Origin: Cellvibrionaceae bacterium AOL6
Lineage (GTDB): Bacteria; Pseudomonadota; Gammaproteobacteria; Pseudomonadales; Cellvibrionaceae
Length of the DNA: 64,000 nt
NCBI GenBank assembly: GCA_003265435.1
Contig: NOXC01000002.1
Coordinates: forward strand, 345,712-409,711
Reading direction: 5' to 3'
The notes beneath the pieces are model-generated. The model did no database searches. It saw only the letters and a program-made list of their open reading frames with translations, and had not been told where the DNA came from. The first letter of the stretch is position 1. The number at the start of each line of letters is the position of its first letter. Shown here piece by piece: positions 45,458 through 55,380 of this stretch. Position numbers and translations under genes: made by a program.

Positions 45458-45799
45458 CGTTGGGTTGAATTAATGCGTGCACGGCATCCGCTTGGGTGCC
45501 GTGTGTAAAATTCACACCACTCAACGCCGTGTAATCGGATACACGTCACCGTATTTTTAAGAATGAAAAAGAGGCGTTACGCGAATACTCAACACACACA
45601 GTTCGTGCTGGCCATGGAAGCGGAAATGATTTACTTAAACGAAAGTCTGACGGTAAGATTAGACATAATTGTCGCCTAGACAATACATATAATAATAAAA
45701 AATACGCATAGTTCAATAATGCATTTTTTATGCGCTACACCGCTATCAAAAAATAATAACCTGGGTAACAAGCGGTACCCCTATTTTTTGGAGAAAGCA
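45458..45799. other. GH10-TBDT intergenic region
   Basis: 342 bases. CACGGCA/TGCCGTG (45480-45503) forms a hairpin with a weak tail and may end GH10 transcripts. A/T-rich ATAATAATAAAAAATA (45690-45705) and AAAAAATAATAAC (45748-45760) precede the TBDT ribosome-binding site. Confidence 0.5.
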
Positions 45800-48700
45800 A
45801 TGTCAAAACACCCCACCATAAAATCGAGCCATCGATTCCGACGTTCTGCCCTGGCGCTCTGCGTTATGGCCTCTGCGAGCTATGCGCAAGAGGAAGTCGT
45901 TGAAGAAGAAGTCGTTGTTCACGGCATCCGACAGTCACTGGAGTCGGCTCAGGACCTAAAACGCAACGCCGCCACCGTAGTCGATGTTGTCACCGCCGCA
46001 GACATCAACTCACTTCCAGATAAATCCGTCGTCGACGCATTAACGCGCGTACCGGGGGTTCAGGTGGAAGTGTTTGCCGCTACCGACGACCCCGAACATT
46101 TCGGTGCGGAAGGCAGTAGCGCGCTGATTCGAGGCTTGAATCGCACACTCACAGAATTTAATGGCCGCACGTCGTTCAGCGCACGACGCAATGCTGGGCT
46201 GGACTTGTCCAACATCCCGTCCGAACTGGTCGGCTCCATTCAGGTCAGCAAAAACCAGACTGCCGACATGATTGAAGGGGGCATCGCCGGTACCTTAAAC
46301 CTCGTTACGCGGAAGCCCTTTGACGCCGATGGTCTGCAGGTTGGCGGTTCGATTAAAGCCAACTACGGCGACCTGATCGACGACGTCGCGCCAGAAATTT
46401 CCGGCTTGATCAGCAACCGTTGGGATACTGAGCTCGGGGAATTCGGCTTCCTCTTTTCCGGTGCGGTCAACAAATTCACCCAGGAAAGTCAGGGCGTCGG
46501 CGTCCATGACTTTTATGAAAAAAGCACGCGTACCTATCCAGACGGCAGTCCGATAGATGGCGTGGGTGATCCCATACCCGGCCGCGAAGACGAAACCCTA
46601 TGGCTACCGCCTTCGATTCAGGCACGCTTTAAAGAAGACGAACGCGATCGTATTGGTGTTGCCAGCTCCATACAATGGGCCTCTCCCGATGAGAACATTA
46701 CCGCCACGCTTGAATTCATTCGTTCCGAATCAACTTACGAATGGTCTGAACGCCTGGTGCAGAACAAAGACTCCCTCGGTCGTCAGTTACAAAACGCTAA
46801 CGCCGCAACCATTATCGAAGTTCCAGGGCAAAGTGGTGTGAATGAAAGCTTCGATGAAAGCACCGGCTTATTCACTCATGGTTTCCTGAGTGGCCCAGGC
46901 TACGAGGCGCAAAGCCGCTGGCACCGCGAGGATGCCTTCGTCAACGACTGGAGCCTGGATCTCGAATTTCAGTTAACGGACAACCTCCGTCTGAATACGG
47001 ATTTCCACTACGTCGACTCCGAAATGCGCATGCGCGACCACACCATCCACAATACGTTTAACAGTGATGTGTGGGTTGATGTTCGCGATAGTGACAACCC
47101 CACCGTCGGTTGGGTCGGCACTAACTACAGTGAACAGGAAGATGGCAGCTGGGCTGGCGATATCGGCTCGATCACGGATGGCGAGCGCGTGTGGCTCCGT
47201 TCTGCAATGGATCACGATACCGCAAGCCAGGGTGACGCCTTCGCCTTTGCCGCCGACCTCGACTACAGCTTTGACGACAGTTGGATTTCCAGCATCGAAG
47301 GTGGCGTGCGCTTCTCCGAGCGAGAACAAACGCATAAAGAAACCAGCTACGACTGGGGTGTGATTGCACCGGAGTGGGATGCCGCGGCACGACGTACCGT
47401 TGCCGATTATCCACAGTTTCAAGAGCTAGTTGATTTCGGCTCGGACTTCCACGGGGGCAATGGCCTGCTTCCCGGCAGTGTTACCGCGTTCTATTTGCCA
47501 AAAATGGGCCTCGCTCAGCAATTGAATATGTTTGAATCCCAGTACCGCGTCACACCGGTTGTGGGTGACGAAACGGGTGAGGAAACCTTCTGGTGTAATT
47601 GTAACGACGTGTTCTATACCAATGAAGTGCGCGTCGTCGATGGCAAAGCTCCGGGCGATCCGTTTGCACCAAGCGATATTTTCGAAGTGTCAGAATCTCG
47701 CCAGGCCGCTTACATTCAGATGAATTTCGAAATGGATGATCTGGCAATGCCAATTCGAGGTAATCTGGGCTTCCGCTACGTGCACATCGATGTCGAGTCG
47801 AAAGGCTATATGACATTTGAAGCGCCGTCTGGCGGCTATTTATCTCTGGAGCGCTACGATGAAAACACCGTGGTCACATTGCCAGATGACCTCGCCAATG
47901 TCGTGTTTAACGGCGCCGAGTCCGATTATTTGACGGGCAGCTCACAGGTTCAAGCCGAGGCACCAGATCCATACAGCGACGTGCTGCCGAGCTTTAACAT
48001 CGTGATGAACATTACCGACGATGTACTCGTACGATTCGGCGCGTCCAAAGCGATCTATGTACCGGATCTGGTCTACCGTCGAAACAGTTTACGCGTCTCT
48101 GAAGTTGTGCAGACGGTGCTGAATGACCCGAACGACCCGGAATCCACCTTCGAGTCCGTAACCTTCCAGGACTATCGCGGTACTTCCGTCGGTAACTCCA
48201 ACCCCTTCCTGGAACCTGAAAAATCGATCAACCTCGATCTTTCAACGGAATGGTACTTCTCCGAAGTCGGCTCTCTGACCTTCGTGCTCTTTAATAAAGA
48301 ACTCGAGGACATGATTCGCTCATCGACCAGCCGCGGCGACATTACCAACCCCTTCACCGGTGTGACCGAGGAAGTGATTTTAGCGGGTTCTCAATCGAAC
48401 GTCGGCGAAGCCACCATTCGCGGCTACGAGATGTCCTACCAGCAAACCTATGATTTTCTGCCAGGCTTCCTGAGCAATCTCGGCTTGCAAGCGAACTTCA
48501 CCTATCTCGACACCGAAGAGCGCGTCGGTAATGACATCGATACCACGGTATTCGGTACCTTTACGGATCTGCCTCTGGAAGGCTTGTCAGAAACCTCGTA
48601 CAACTTTATTCCGTTCTTTGAAACAGATCAGTTCTCAGTACGACTGGCCTATAACTTCCGTTCGGAATACATGTTAGACGACCGCGACGTTATTGCAGAT

Positions 48701-48910
48701 CGACCGGTCTACAACGCCGATCGCGGAGTATGGGACTTCTCGTTCACTTACAATATCACCGACAACATCAAGGCCGGCTTTGACGTGAACAATCTGACTG
48801 ATACCCAGACCCGGACACAACTGCAATATACACAGGCGGGCGATCTGTCTCCACGAAACTATTTCGTGAATGACCGACGTTATTCGTTGCGCTTGAGTGG
48901 GTCTTTCTAA
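45800..48910 (+). CDS. TonB-dependent receptor (Xanthomonas/Caulobacter type)
   Basis: 1036 residues from ATG 45800, preceded by TTGGAGAAAGCA, a clear ribosome-binding site. The signal peptide ends ASYAQEE. EEVVVHGIRQSLESAQDLKRNA is the TonB-box/plug start of this subfamily, followed by AADINSLPDKSVVDALTRVPGVQVEV and ALIRGLNRTLTEFNGR. The barrel closes with YSLRLSGSF, ending in Phe. It lies directly after the GH10 xylanase and upstream of three halogenase-family genes on the same strand. Import of xylo-oligosaccharides is the natural guess. It differs clearly from the receptor at 37323, so a different ligand is likely. Confidence 0.93.
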   Translation: MSKHPTIKSSHRFRRSALALCVMASASYAQEEVVEEEVVVHGIRQSLESAQDLKRNAATVVDVVTAADINSLPDKSVVDALTRVPGVQVEVFAATDDPEHFGAEGSSALIRGLNRTLTEFNGRTSFSARRNAGLDLSNIPSELVGSIQVSKNQTADMIEGGIAGTLNLVTRKPFDADGLQVGGSIKANYGDLIDDVAPEISGLISNRWDTELGEFGFLFSGAVNKFTQESQGVGVHDFYEKSTRTYPDGSPIDGVGDPIPGREDETLWLPPSIQARFKEDERDRIGVASSIQWASPDENITATLEFIRSESTYEWSERLVQNKDSLGRQLQNANAATIIEVPGQSGVNESFDESTGLFTHGFLSGPGYEAQSRWHREDAFVNDWSLDLEFQLTDNLRLNTDFHYVDSEMRMRDHTIHNTFNSDVWVDVRDSDNPTVGWVGTNYSEQEDGSWAGDIGSITDGERVWLRSAMDHDTASQGDAFAFAADLDYSFDDSWISSIEGGVRFSEREQTHKETSYDWGVIAPEWDAAARRTVADYPQFQELVDFGSDFHGGNGLLPGSVTAFYLPKMGLAQQLNMFESQYRVTPVVGDETGEETFWCNCNDVFYTNEVRVVDGKAPGDPFAPSDIFEVSESRQAAYIQMNFEMDDLAMPIRGNLGFRYVHIDVESKGYMTFEAPSGGYLSLERYDENTVVTLPDDLANVVFNGAESDYLTGSSQVQAEAPDPYSDVLPSFNIVMNITDDVLVRFGASKAIYVPDLVYRRNSLRVSEVVQTVLNDPNDPESTFESVTFQDYRGTSVGNSNPFLEPEKSINLDLSTEWYFSEVGSLTFVLFNKELEDMIRSSTSRGDITNPFTGVTEEVILAGSQSNVGEATIRGYEMSYQQTYDFLPGFLSNLGLQANFTYLDTEERVGNDIDTTVFGTFTDLPLEGLSETSYNFIPFFETDQFSVRLAYNFRSEYMLDDRDVIADRPVYNADRGVWDFSFTYNITDNIKAGFDVNNLTDTQTRTQLQYTQAGDLSPRNYFVNDRRYSLRLSGSF

Positions 48911-48947
48911 TCATCCCCCCGGGCCGAAAGGCCCATTGGCAAGCATC

Positions 48948-48981
48948 GGGGCGGCGGCATCAAGCCGCTGCCCCTTTTTTA
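48948..48981 (+). terminator. Rho-independent terminator after the second TBDT
   Basis: GGGGCGGCGG and CCGCTGCCCC form a stem around CATCAAG, followed by six T. As at the first module, it separates the receptor from the halogenase genes. Confidence 0.85.
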
Positions 48982-49033
48982 TGTTATCCGTGTACAATTT
49001 ATTTTCCGAGCAGACCTTCATCAAGCTTTAGAT

Positions 49034-50596
49034 ATGACAATCACGCCCATTCAACATGTCGTTATCGTTGGCGGAGGCACAGCCGGTTGGATGTGTGCAG
49101 CCGCCTTTGCACATATTTTCCAAAAAGAAGACCTGCGCGTCACACTGATTGAATCCGAACAGATTGGGACTGTCGGAGTGGGCGAAGCCACCATTCCTCA
49201 CCTGCGCTATTTCAACCAGCGGCTTGGCATCGATGAACATGAATTCATGCGCGAAACGCAGGCGACTTACAAACTCGGTATTGAATTCGTTAATTGGAAA
49301 CAACAAGGTGAGGCCTACCTGCATCCGTTCGGCGATTTTGGCCGCGATATTCAACAGATTCCGTTTTATCACTATTGGTTAGCAAACGCCCAGAATCAAG
49401 GGCATTCGCACAGCCTGTTTGATTTCTCCCCCTCTGTGTTGGCCGCCTACCAAAACCGCTTCGATTACCCAAAGACAGAGAGTGAGAGCTGGCTGGCCGA
49501 TTATTCGTACGCCTTTCATATTGATGCGAGCCTCTATGCTTCCTATTTGCGACGCTTTAGTGAAGCACGAGGAATTGCGCGGCGAGAAGGCAAGGTCAAC
49601 CACGTGCATCGCAACCCCGACTCAGGAAACATCCTGGGCGTTTCGCTAGACGACGGTGCTCGAATCGATGCGGATTTTTTTATCGATTGCTCGGGATTTC
49701 GCTCTCTCCTGCTTGGTGAAACCTTAGGCGAAGACTTTATCGACTGGTCACACTGGCTGCCCTGTGATCGCGCACTAGCGGTTCCCACTGAAAAGCAAGG
49801 CCCACTACTGCCCTACACCCGGGCAATCGCACACGATGCCGGTTGGCAATGGCGTATTCCGTTGCAGCACCGCACGGGAAACGGCCATGTGTACAGCTCC
49901 AGCTTTGTTCGCGACGAACACGCGGAGACAACGCTGCTGGAACATCTCGACGCCACCCCGCTTGCTGAACTTCGCCCGCTGAAGTTCAAAGCGGGTCGGC
50001 GACGTCACTCCTGGGCGGCCAATTGTGTGGGCATCGGCTTGTCGAGTGGTTTTCTGGAACCTTTGGAATCCACCAGTATTTATTTAATTCAAATAGCGAT
50101 CATGAAGCTGCTTGAATATTTCCCAACAGACACGGAATGCGACACACATCGAGCCGCATTCAATCGCGAACTCACGCGAGAATACGACCGCATTAAAGAT
50201 TTTCTGATCCTTCACTACCATGTCACGCAGCGCGACGACAGTGAATTTTGGCGCTACTGCCGAAATATGCCGATTCCCGATTCATTGCATGAGCGTATCG
50301 AAAGCTTTAAGCACTCAGGCTATGTACCTGGCTACACTCAGGGCCTGTTCCTGACGCCCAGCTGGGTGGCGGTCATGATCGGCCAAGGGATCACACCCAA
50401 CGGCTGCCACCCCTTTGCGCAAGCCCAGGAGTCGGATGCATTGGCAAAGCGACTGGAGTCAATGCGAACTGAAATCCAGCACAGTGTGGCTCAGATGCCG
50501 ACACATGAACAGACGCTGGCAAAACACTGCTCCGCCAGTGCGGGCCAACACCCTTGGCCAGAAGCCGCAATGAGTTTGTACGGGGTGTTCTCGTGA
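49034..50596 (+). CDS. Flavin-dependent (tryptophan) halogenase family protein
   Basis: 520 residues. [19 protein letters not shown] (FAD loop), [33 protein letters not shown] (catalytic Lys), [17 protein letters not shown] (intact WxWxIP) and [18 protein letters not shown] (catalytic Glu) are all conserved, so activity is expected. It begins 123 bases after the TBDT and its stop overlaps the next gene's GTG by 4 bases (GTGA), so the following paralogue is translationally coupled. It is most similar to the proteins at 35620 and 52012, pointing to duplication within the locus. Confidence 0.9.
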   Translation: MTITPIQHVVIVGGGTAGWMCAAAFAHIFQKEDLRVTLIESEQIGTVGVGEATIPHLRYFNQRLGIDEHEFMRETQATYKLGIEFVNWKQQGEAYLHPFGDFGRDIQQIPFYHYWLANAQNQGHSHSLFDFSPSVLAAYQNRFDYPKTESESWLADYSYAFHIDASLYASYLRRFSEARGIARREGKVNHVHRNPDSGNILGVSLDDGARIDADFFIDCSGFRSLLLGETLGEDFIDWSHWLPCDRALAVPTEKQGPLLPYTRAIAHDAGWQWRIPLQHRTGNGHVYSSSFVRDEHAETTLLEHLDATPLAELRPLKFKAGRRRHSWAANCVGIGLSSGFLEPLESTSIYLIQIAIMKLLEYFPTDTECDTHRAAFNRELTREYDRIKDFLILHYHVTQRDDSEFWRYCRNMPIPDSLHERIESFKHSGYVPGYTQGLFLTPSWVAVMIGQGITPNGCHPFAQAQESDALAKRLESMRTEIQHSVAQMPTHEQTLAKHCSASAGQHPWPEAAMSLYGVFS

Positions 50597-51986
50597 GCGC
50601 GAACTCGGCCCACCATTGGATCGTACTCGGTCACGATCACAGCGCCTTGCTCGCCGCCCTGTATCTGCGCCGCAGCGTGCCCCTACCCAATCTGAAAGTC
50701 AGTGTCGTGGCACTGCCTTTTTCCCACCCGTATGACATCGTCTGCAGCACGGACAGCCTCAGGCGTTTTCATCAACAAATAGGCTTATCCGAACACGCTT
50801 TTGTACGCGGGACGGGTGCGGATTTTCAATTGGCCTGCCGCTACCGCGACTGGGGTCACGATCAGCACGATTTCATACTCGGCGATGCAGACTATGGCTA
50901 TATGCTACAGCGTACTCGCTTTCAGCACTGTCTGAATGCATTGGGCGATACTCAAACCGCACTCGATCACTATAGCCTGGTCGCACGACTCGCACGTGCC
51001 GATCGCTTCACCCCCCCTCGCCGAAGGGCGGGTCTATTTTTAACAGCATTCGCTACGGCTACCGGTTTTTTGCCAAGCGCTATTGGGATTTTCTGCTGGC
51101 CCAAATCCCGGCGCTCGGAATGGATCTCTATCAGGTAGACCACTGTCACCTCGAGTCCCGTGATGCAAACCACATCGCGGTGAGACTGCACACACAATCA
51201 GAACAGCAGGTGATACTTAAAGGGGAGTTTTGCTTAGACGCCACCGAATCGGGAATCGTCAAACATCAGTGTTTTCCGAACCGTAAAAACGTGTCTCAGT
51301 ACCAAGGCTGGGACGTCCGCGTCGCAACAAAGCCTCTACCGACAGACACGCCGCGCAGCGTTTGGGATGAATGCCTCAATACACCCGAAGGCATCGCCCT
51401 TCAGTGTCAACATCAAGGGCGCGCACAAACCTTATCATTGAGTCCAGTGAATACATCGGACTCGACGCACTGGATGGACGACAGCCCGTGGGTAGAAAAT
51501 TGCCTCGCCTTCGGCCCAGGTATCAGTAATCGCCCCCCGCTTTTTCTCGACAACCTGCATCTCGCCCTGAGTGCGCTCGCACGCTTGCGAACACTTTGGC
51601 CACAATTACAGGGTGAAGGTCGAGAGCCGCACGCTTTTAATGCGGCGACCAAGCAGGAGTGGCGCATTTTTGAAATGATCGATGCGCTCCACTTGCATGC
51701 GGCGGCGCCAACACAGTTTAAAATGTGTGAACCGGCAGCTTCCGCGCTCGCCGTGTTTGAGTCATGCGGGGTCCTACCGAGCCTAGACAACGATTTTTTA
51801 CGAGAGTATCACTGGTTGGGCTTGTTCAACGCACTGGGCTGGCGCGCAGGCCACAATCGGGGCGCCCGGGCCGGGTTAGATGTCGAGGCGCTCGCCACCG
51901 CACTCGCACAGATGCGCGACACCCTTGACAAAGCCGTTGCGGCCAGTCCGCTGTATGTTGAATTTTTAAAAAATAATCGCCTATAA
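50593..51986 (+). CDS. Degenerate halogenase-like protein (catalytic residues lost), frameshifted
   Basis: Starts at GTG 50593, overlapping the previous stop. Adding one C to the C7 run at 51011-51017 joins ADRFTPP to [18 protein letters not shown] and gives one 464-residue protein. The overall layout follows the flavin halogenases, but key residues are gone. The FAD loop reads [15 protein letters not shown] instead of GxGxxG. The catalytic Lys is replaced ([13 protein letters not shown]), WxWxIP is missing, and the EPLEST segment reads [15 protein letters not shown] non-catalytic partner or scaffold for the neighbouring halogenases is possible. The long conserved-looking frame argues against simple decay. 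Confidence 0.7.
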
Positions 51987-52011
51987 CAACCATCATAGAG
52001 GGCCGCCTGGA

Positions 52012-53549
52012 ATGACCGAGCAAAATCACGCACTTCGCCCCATCGACAATCTAGTGATCGTCGGCGGGGGCACTGCGGGCTGGATGGCCGCCGCCGCATT
52101 GAGCAAAGTATTCAAAGACCGACTGATGAAGATCACGCTCGTGGAGTCGGATGCGATTGGTACCGTCGGCGTCGGTGAAGCGACTATCCCGGAAATACTC
52201 AATTTTCACCAGATATTAGGCATTGATGAAAACGCGTTTTTGGCTTTTACCCACGGCACCTTCAAGCTGGGCATTGAGTTCGTGGACTGGTACAAAAAGG
52301 AAAACGCTATCTCCACCCGTTTGGAAAGTACGGCAAGGCCTTGGACTCTGTCCCCTTCCATCAACACTGGCAAAAATTATATTTGCGCGGTGAAGCCCCG
52401 GATATCGAAACCTATTCTCTGGCCGCACAAGCCTGCTACCAGAATAAATTTGCACGCCCGGTAGAAATCAGTAATTCACCTCTGCAAGACATCGCGTATG
52501 CCTTTCATTTCGATGCCGGGCGCTATGCTCAATTCCTCCGCCAATATGCTGAGGCTCGCGGGGTGGTTCGGCAGGAAGGGACAATCCATCATGTCTCGAC
52601 AGATAACGACAATGGCTTTGTAAAAAGCGTGACGCTGGAAGACGGCACGGAACTCGAGGGCGATCTGTTTATAGACTGCTCCGGCTTTAACGGCTTGCTG
52701 ATCGAAAAAACGCTGCACACTGGATACGAAAACTGGAGCCACTACTTGCCGTGCGACAGTGCCGTGGCGGTGCAAAGCAAAAAACTCAATCCCCTCCCTC
52801 CATTCACCCGGGCCACTGCACGCGAAGCCGGTTGGCAGTGGCGTATTCCCCTGCAACACCGCACAGGCAATGGGCATGTGTATGCCAGTGGCTTTACCCA
52901 GGACGATACCGCGCAAAACACCCTACTGGAAAATATCGAAGGCGACATCGTCAATGCCCCGAGAACCTTGCGCTTTACCACCGGCAAACGACGCAAACTC
53001 TGGAATCGCAATGTGGTGGCGCTCGGCCTCGCAGGCGGCTTTCTTGAACCGCTGGAGTCCACCAGTATTCATTTGGTGTATGAAGGCATCGCACACCTGA
53101 TGGCATTATTTCCAAACAAGGACATGGCGCCCGCATTGCGCGACCGCTTCAACCGACTCCAGGAAAAAAGCTATTTAAATGTGCGGGATTTTTTGATCTT
53201 GCATTACAAAGCGACCCAACGCGACGACAGCGCGTTCTGGCGCTACTGCCGCGATATGGACATCCCCGACACCTTGCAACAGAAAATCGATGTATTCCGA
53301 GAATCAGGGCGTGTTTTCCGCGATAACAACGAATTGTTCGGAGAAGTAAGCTGGCTCGCAGTGATGCACGGTCAGGGCATTCGATGCGAAGGTTACAACC
53401 CTATCGTCGACACCATGCCCTTGGAAACGCTACGCGCTCAGGTCGAGGAAGTAGGCAGTGTGATTGCTAATTCCGTCAAGGCCATGCCCGACCACGAGGA
53501 ATTTATTCGCAAGTACTGCCGCGTTACTCGGCCTCCGACACCATCCTAA
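52012..53549 (+). CDS. Flavin-dependent (tryptophan) halogenase family protein, frameshifted
   Basis: Two overlapping frames form one protein if one A is added to the A5 run at 52294-52298. DWYKK is then followed by [17 protein letters not shown], as in the homologues, giving 512 residues. [32 protein letters not shown] (catalytic Lys), [17 protein letters not shown] and [18 protein letters not shown] are conserved, so the intended product should be active. It starts 25 bases after the degenerate paralogue. As written, translation would stop at 52464. Confidence 0.85.
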
Positions 53550-54039
53550 GTTCGTGCGCTAGATACACGTTGTCTAAATCCGGACTCAGCCCTGTGCCCA
53601 TGCGAATTTCCACTTCAGCCAGCGCATAGGGCCTTTGCGATCGAGTTGTCGCGTTGAGGCCTGTGGTGTTCATATTCGATGGACGCGAATAGGTCTCGCA
53701 ATTCAGTAAACCGCAGCGCGTCACCGTCTGCGATGACGCCGCCACCTGCGTACTGACTCGCGCAGTGTCAGCCCCCTCCTGCTCCACTCGGCGGCGATGG
53801 ATCACTTCAAACCAATCGTAGCCTTGCTGCAAGGTTAATTCAGCAGAGCGTTTTAGGACCAACTGATAGGCGTCCTGCGCGCTGCCGCCGGCCATTCGAA
53901 AACTGACCAACCACTGATCATCGCTCAGTGCTTTTTCACGATAACCGTAACCGCGCTCCGAACTCGCCGCTTTATACGTGGGCGCACTGCAGGCAACCAT
54001 AATGAATAAAACACTCAGGAGCGCGAGGTACTTACTCAT
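53524..54039 (-). CDS. CC0125/CC1285-like lipoprotein of unknown function
   Basis: 171 residues from ATG 54039. The signal ends FIMVACSAP, a lipobox. SERGYGYREKALSDDQWLVSFRMAGGSAQDAYQLVLKRSAELTLQQGYDWFEVI resembles a widespread proteobacterial lipoprotein family without known function. Its start overlaps the anti-sigma factor stop by 8 bases, so it is coupled to the sigma/anti-sigma operon and probably belongs to the same stress response. Its 3' end overlaps the convergent halogenase gene by 26 bases. Confidence 0.7.
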   Translation of the reverse strand: MSKYLALLSVLFIMVACSAPTYKAASSERGYGYREKALSDDQWLVSFRMAGGSAQDAYQLVLKRSAELTLQQGYDWFEVIHRRRVEQEGADTARVSTQVAASSQTVTRCGLLNCETYSRPSNMNTTGLNATTRSQRPYALAEVEIRMGTGLSPDLDNVYLAHELRMVSEAE

Positions 54040-54748
54040 TTTCCCACTCCCAACCACGTTCAATTAACACACGCTCTTCTGCGAGCGAAACCGGTTGTGC
54101 CTGCATTTCATCCAAGGCCGCATCGACATCGGCCCGACCGCTCGCGGTTTGGAACTCCAATGCATTCGAATGACGTCCCGGCTGTAAGGCCATCGTCTGC
54201 CAACCGTCTTCGCGCAAACACGCGATCCCTTCTTTCACTAGGCGCGCTTCGTACAGAGAGTATTGACGGCAAAGTTCGCCCGTGCCATTGCGAAAGCTTA
54301 AATTCACCCGCAGGCTGCCTTCATCGAGTTCTCGGGATTCGCCACTGGCCAGCTCCGTAAGTGCGAGCTGCTGCGGCGTCACCCCCTGCCCCGCGAAACG
54401 CCCTGCATCCCATTGCGTACCCACAACGACGACAAGGCAAGCGGCAATCGCGCCACCGAGCCACATCGGTGTGTGTTTACGCACTCGGCGAAACGGCAAC
54501 ACATTGGACACTTCGTCAACGCTCGCCTCTGTGTCTGCCGTATCGTTCAGCATGGCCTCGATGGCTTTCGGCATCGGTCGTTCATCAATTTTATGCAGGC
54601 CGAATTTCAACTGCGCGTCCACCATCGCCAACGCTTCAACACGTTCAGCCAGTTCTGGGCTCTCGGCAATGGCATCGCGGATCCGTTCCATGCCCGCATC
54701 ATCGAGCTCGTTGTCCAGAAATGCGGAGAGTTCTTCGTCGGTAATCAT
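54032..54748 (-). CDS. Membrane anti-sigma factor
   Basis: 238 residues. The N-terminal ITDEELSAFLDNELDDAGMERIRDAIAESPELAERVEALAMVDAQL is the zinc-less anti-sigma (RsiW/ChrR-like) helical region that binds sigma factors. A single transmembrane helix near 95-112 (WLGGAIAACLVVVVG) and a periplasmic part follow. It lies 13 bases downstream of an ECF sigma gene and should hold that sigma factor at the membrane until proteolysis or a signal releases it. The periplasmic segment has two cysteines (LCRQYS... and ACLRED). Confidence 0.82.
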   Translation of the reverse strand: MITDEELSAFLDNELDDAGMERIRDAIAESPELAERVEALAMVDAQLKFGLHKIDERPMPKAIEAMLNDTADTEASVDEVSNVLPFRRVRKHTPMWLGGAIAACLVVVVGTQWDAGRFAGQGVTPQQLALTELASGESRELDEGSLRVNLSFRNGTGELCRQYSLYEARLVKEGIACLREDGWQTMALQPGRHSNALEFQTASGRADVDAALDEMQAQPVSLAEERVLIERGWEWENE

Positions 54749-54761
54749 GCTGTCCTCCGGG

Positions 54762-55238
54762 CTACCAGGCCCAACCTAATTCATTTGAAAGTGCCGCTCG
54801 CGCTCGCGCTAACCGACTCATAACCGTGCCCGTGGGAATGCCCAGCGTCTCGGAGACTTGCTTGTACGACATGCCTTCCACGGCCACCAGGCTGACAATC
54901 TGTTTCTGCTCCTCTTTGAGCGTTGCAAGTGCCTGCTGTACTTTTTCCAGTGTTAATTGTTGATGAACCTGCGCCTCGCCGTCGGTCACCTGAGCGTCTT
55001 GCAACAGCGGGTCGTGCACGGCTTTCTCACGAACCTGGCGCGCACGGTGCTCATCAATCCAGAGATTGCGGCAAACGCGAAAGGCCCAGGCCGGCAGCGC
55101 TACATTTTCAGGCACGGAGCGCGAGAGCAGGCGCTCGACGGTGGACTGCAACAGGTCATCGGCGTCGGCCATGCTGCCTGTCAGCGAGTAGGCATAGCGA
55201 CGCAATGCGGGAAGCAGGGCTTGTATTTCATTTTTCAC
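54762..55238 (-). CDS. ECF RNA polymerase sigma factor
   Basis: 158 residues. Region 2 is IQALLPALRRYAYSLTGSMADADDLLQSTVERLL, with the core-binding and -10 recognition parts (AWAFRVCRNLWIDEHRAR). Region 4 is ALATLKEEQKQIVSLVAVEGMSYKQVSETLGIPTGTVMSRLARAR, the -35-binding helix-turn-helix. Length and layout are typical of group 4 (ECF) sigma factors. It forms an operon with the anti-sigma factor and a lipoprotein. The divergent S8 protease gene starts 143 bases away and might be a target. Confidence 0.92.
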   Translation of the reverse strand: MKNEIQALLPALRRYAYSLTGSMADADDLLQSTVERLLSRSVPENVALPAWAFRVCRNLWIDEHRARQVREKAVHDPLLQDAQVTDGEAQVHQQLTLEKVQQALATLKEEQKQIVSLVAVEGMSYKQVSETLGIPTGTVMSRLARARAALSNELGWAW

Positions 55239-55380
55239 GGGGTCTGTTTCCTCTGTGCTTTTGACGTTAACGGGGCACAGCGCAATTTATTCCCTATTGT
55301 TATGGAATTTTTCAGGCGCACAAGCGTTGAACGAGAAAGGTCACTTACTTCATACTTGCACACACGCTTGGAAAACGCTC

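Noticed and set aside
54413..54823. 136-codon plus-strand frame over the anti-sigma gene
   Set aside because: Antisense to a well-supported anti-sigma/sigma operon; no domain.
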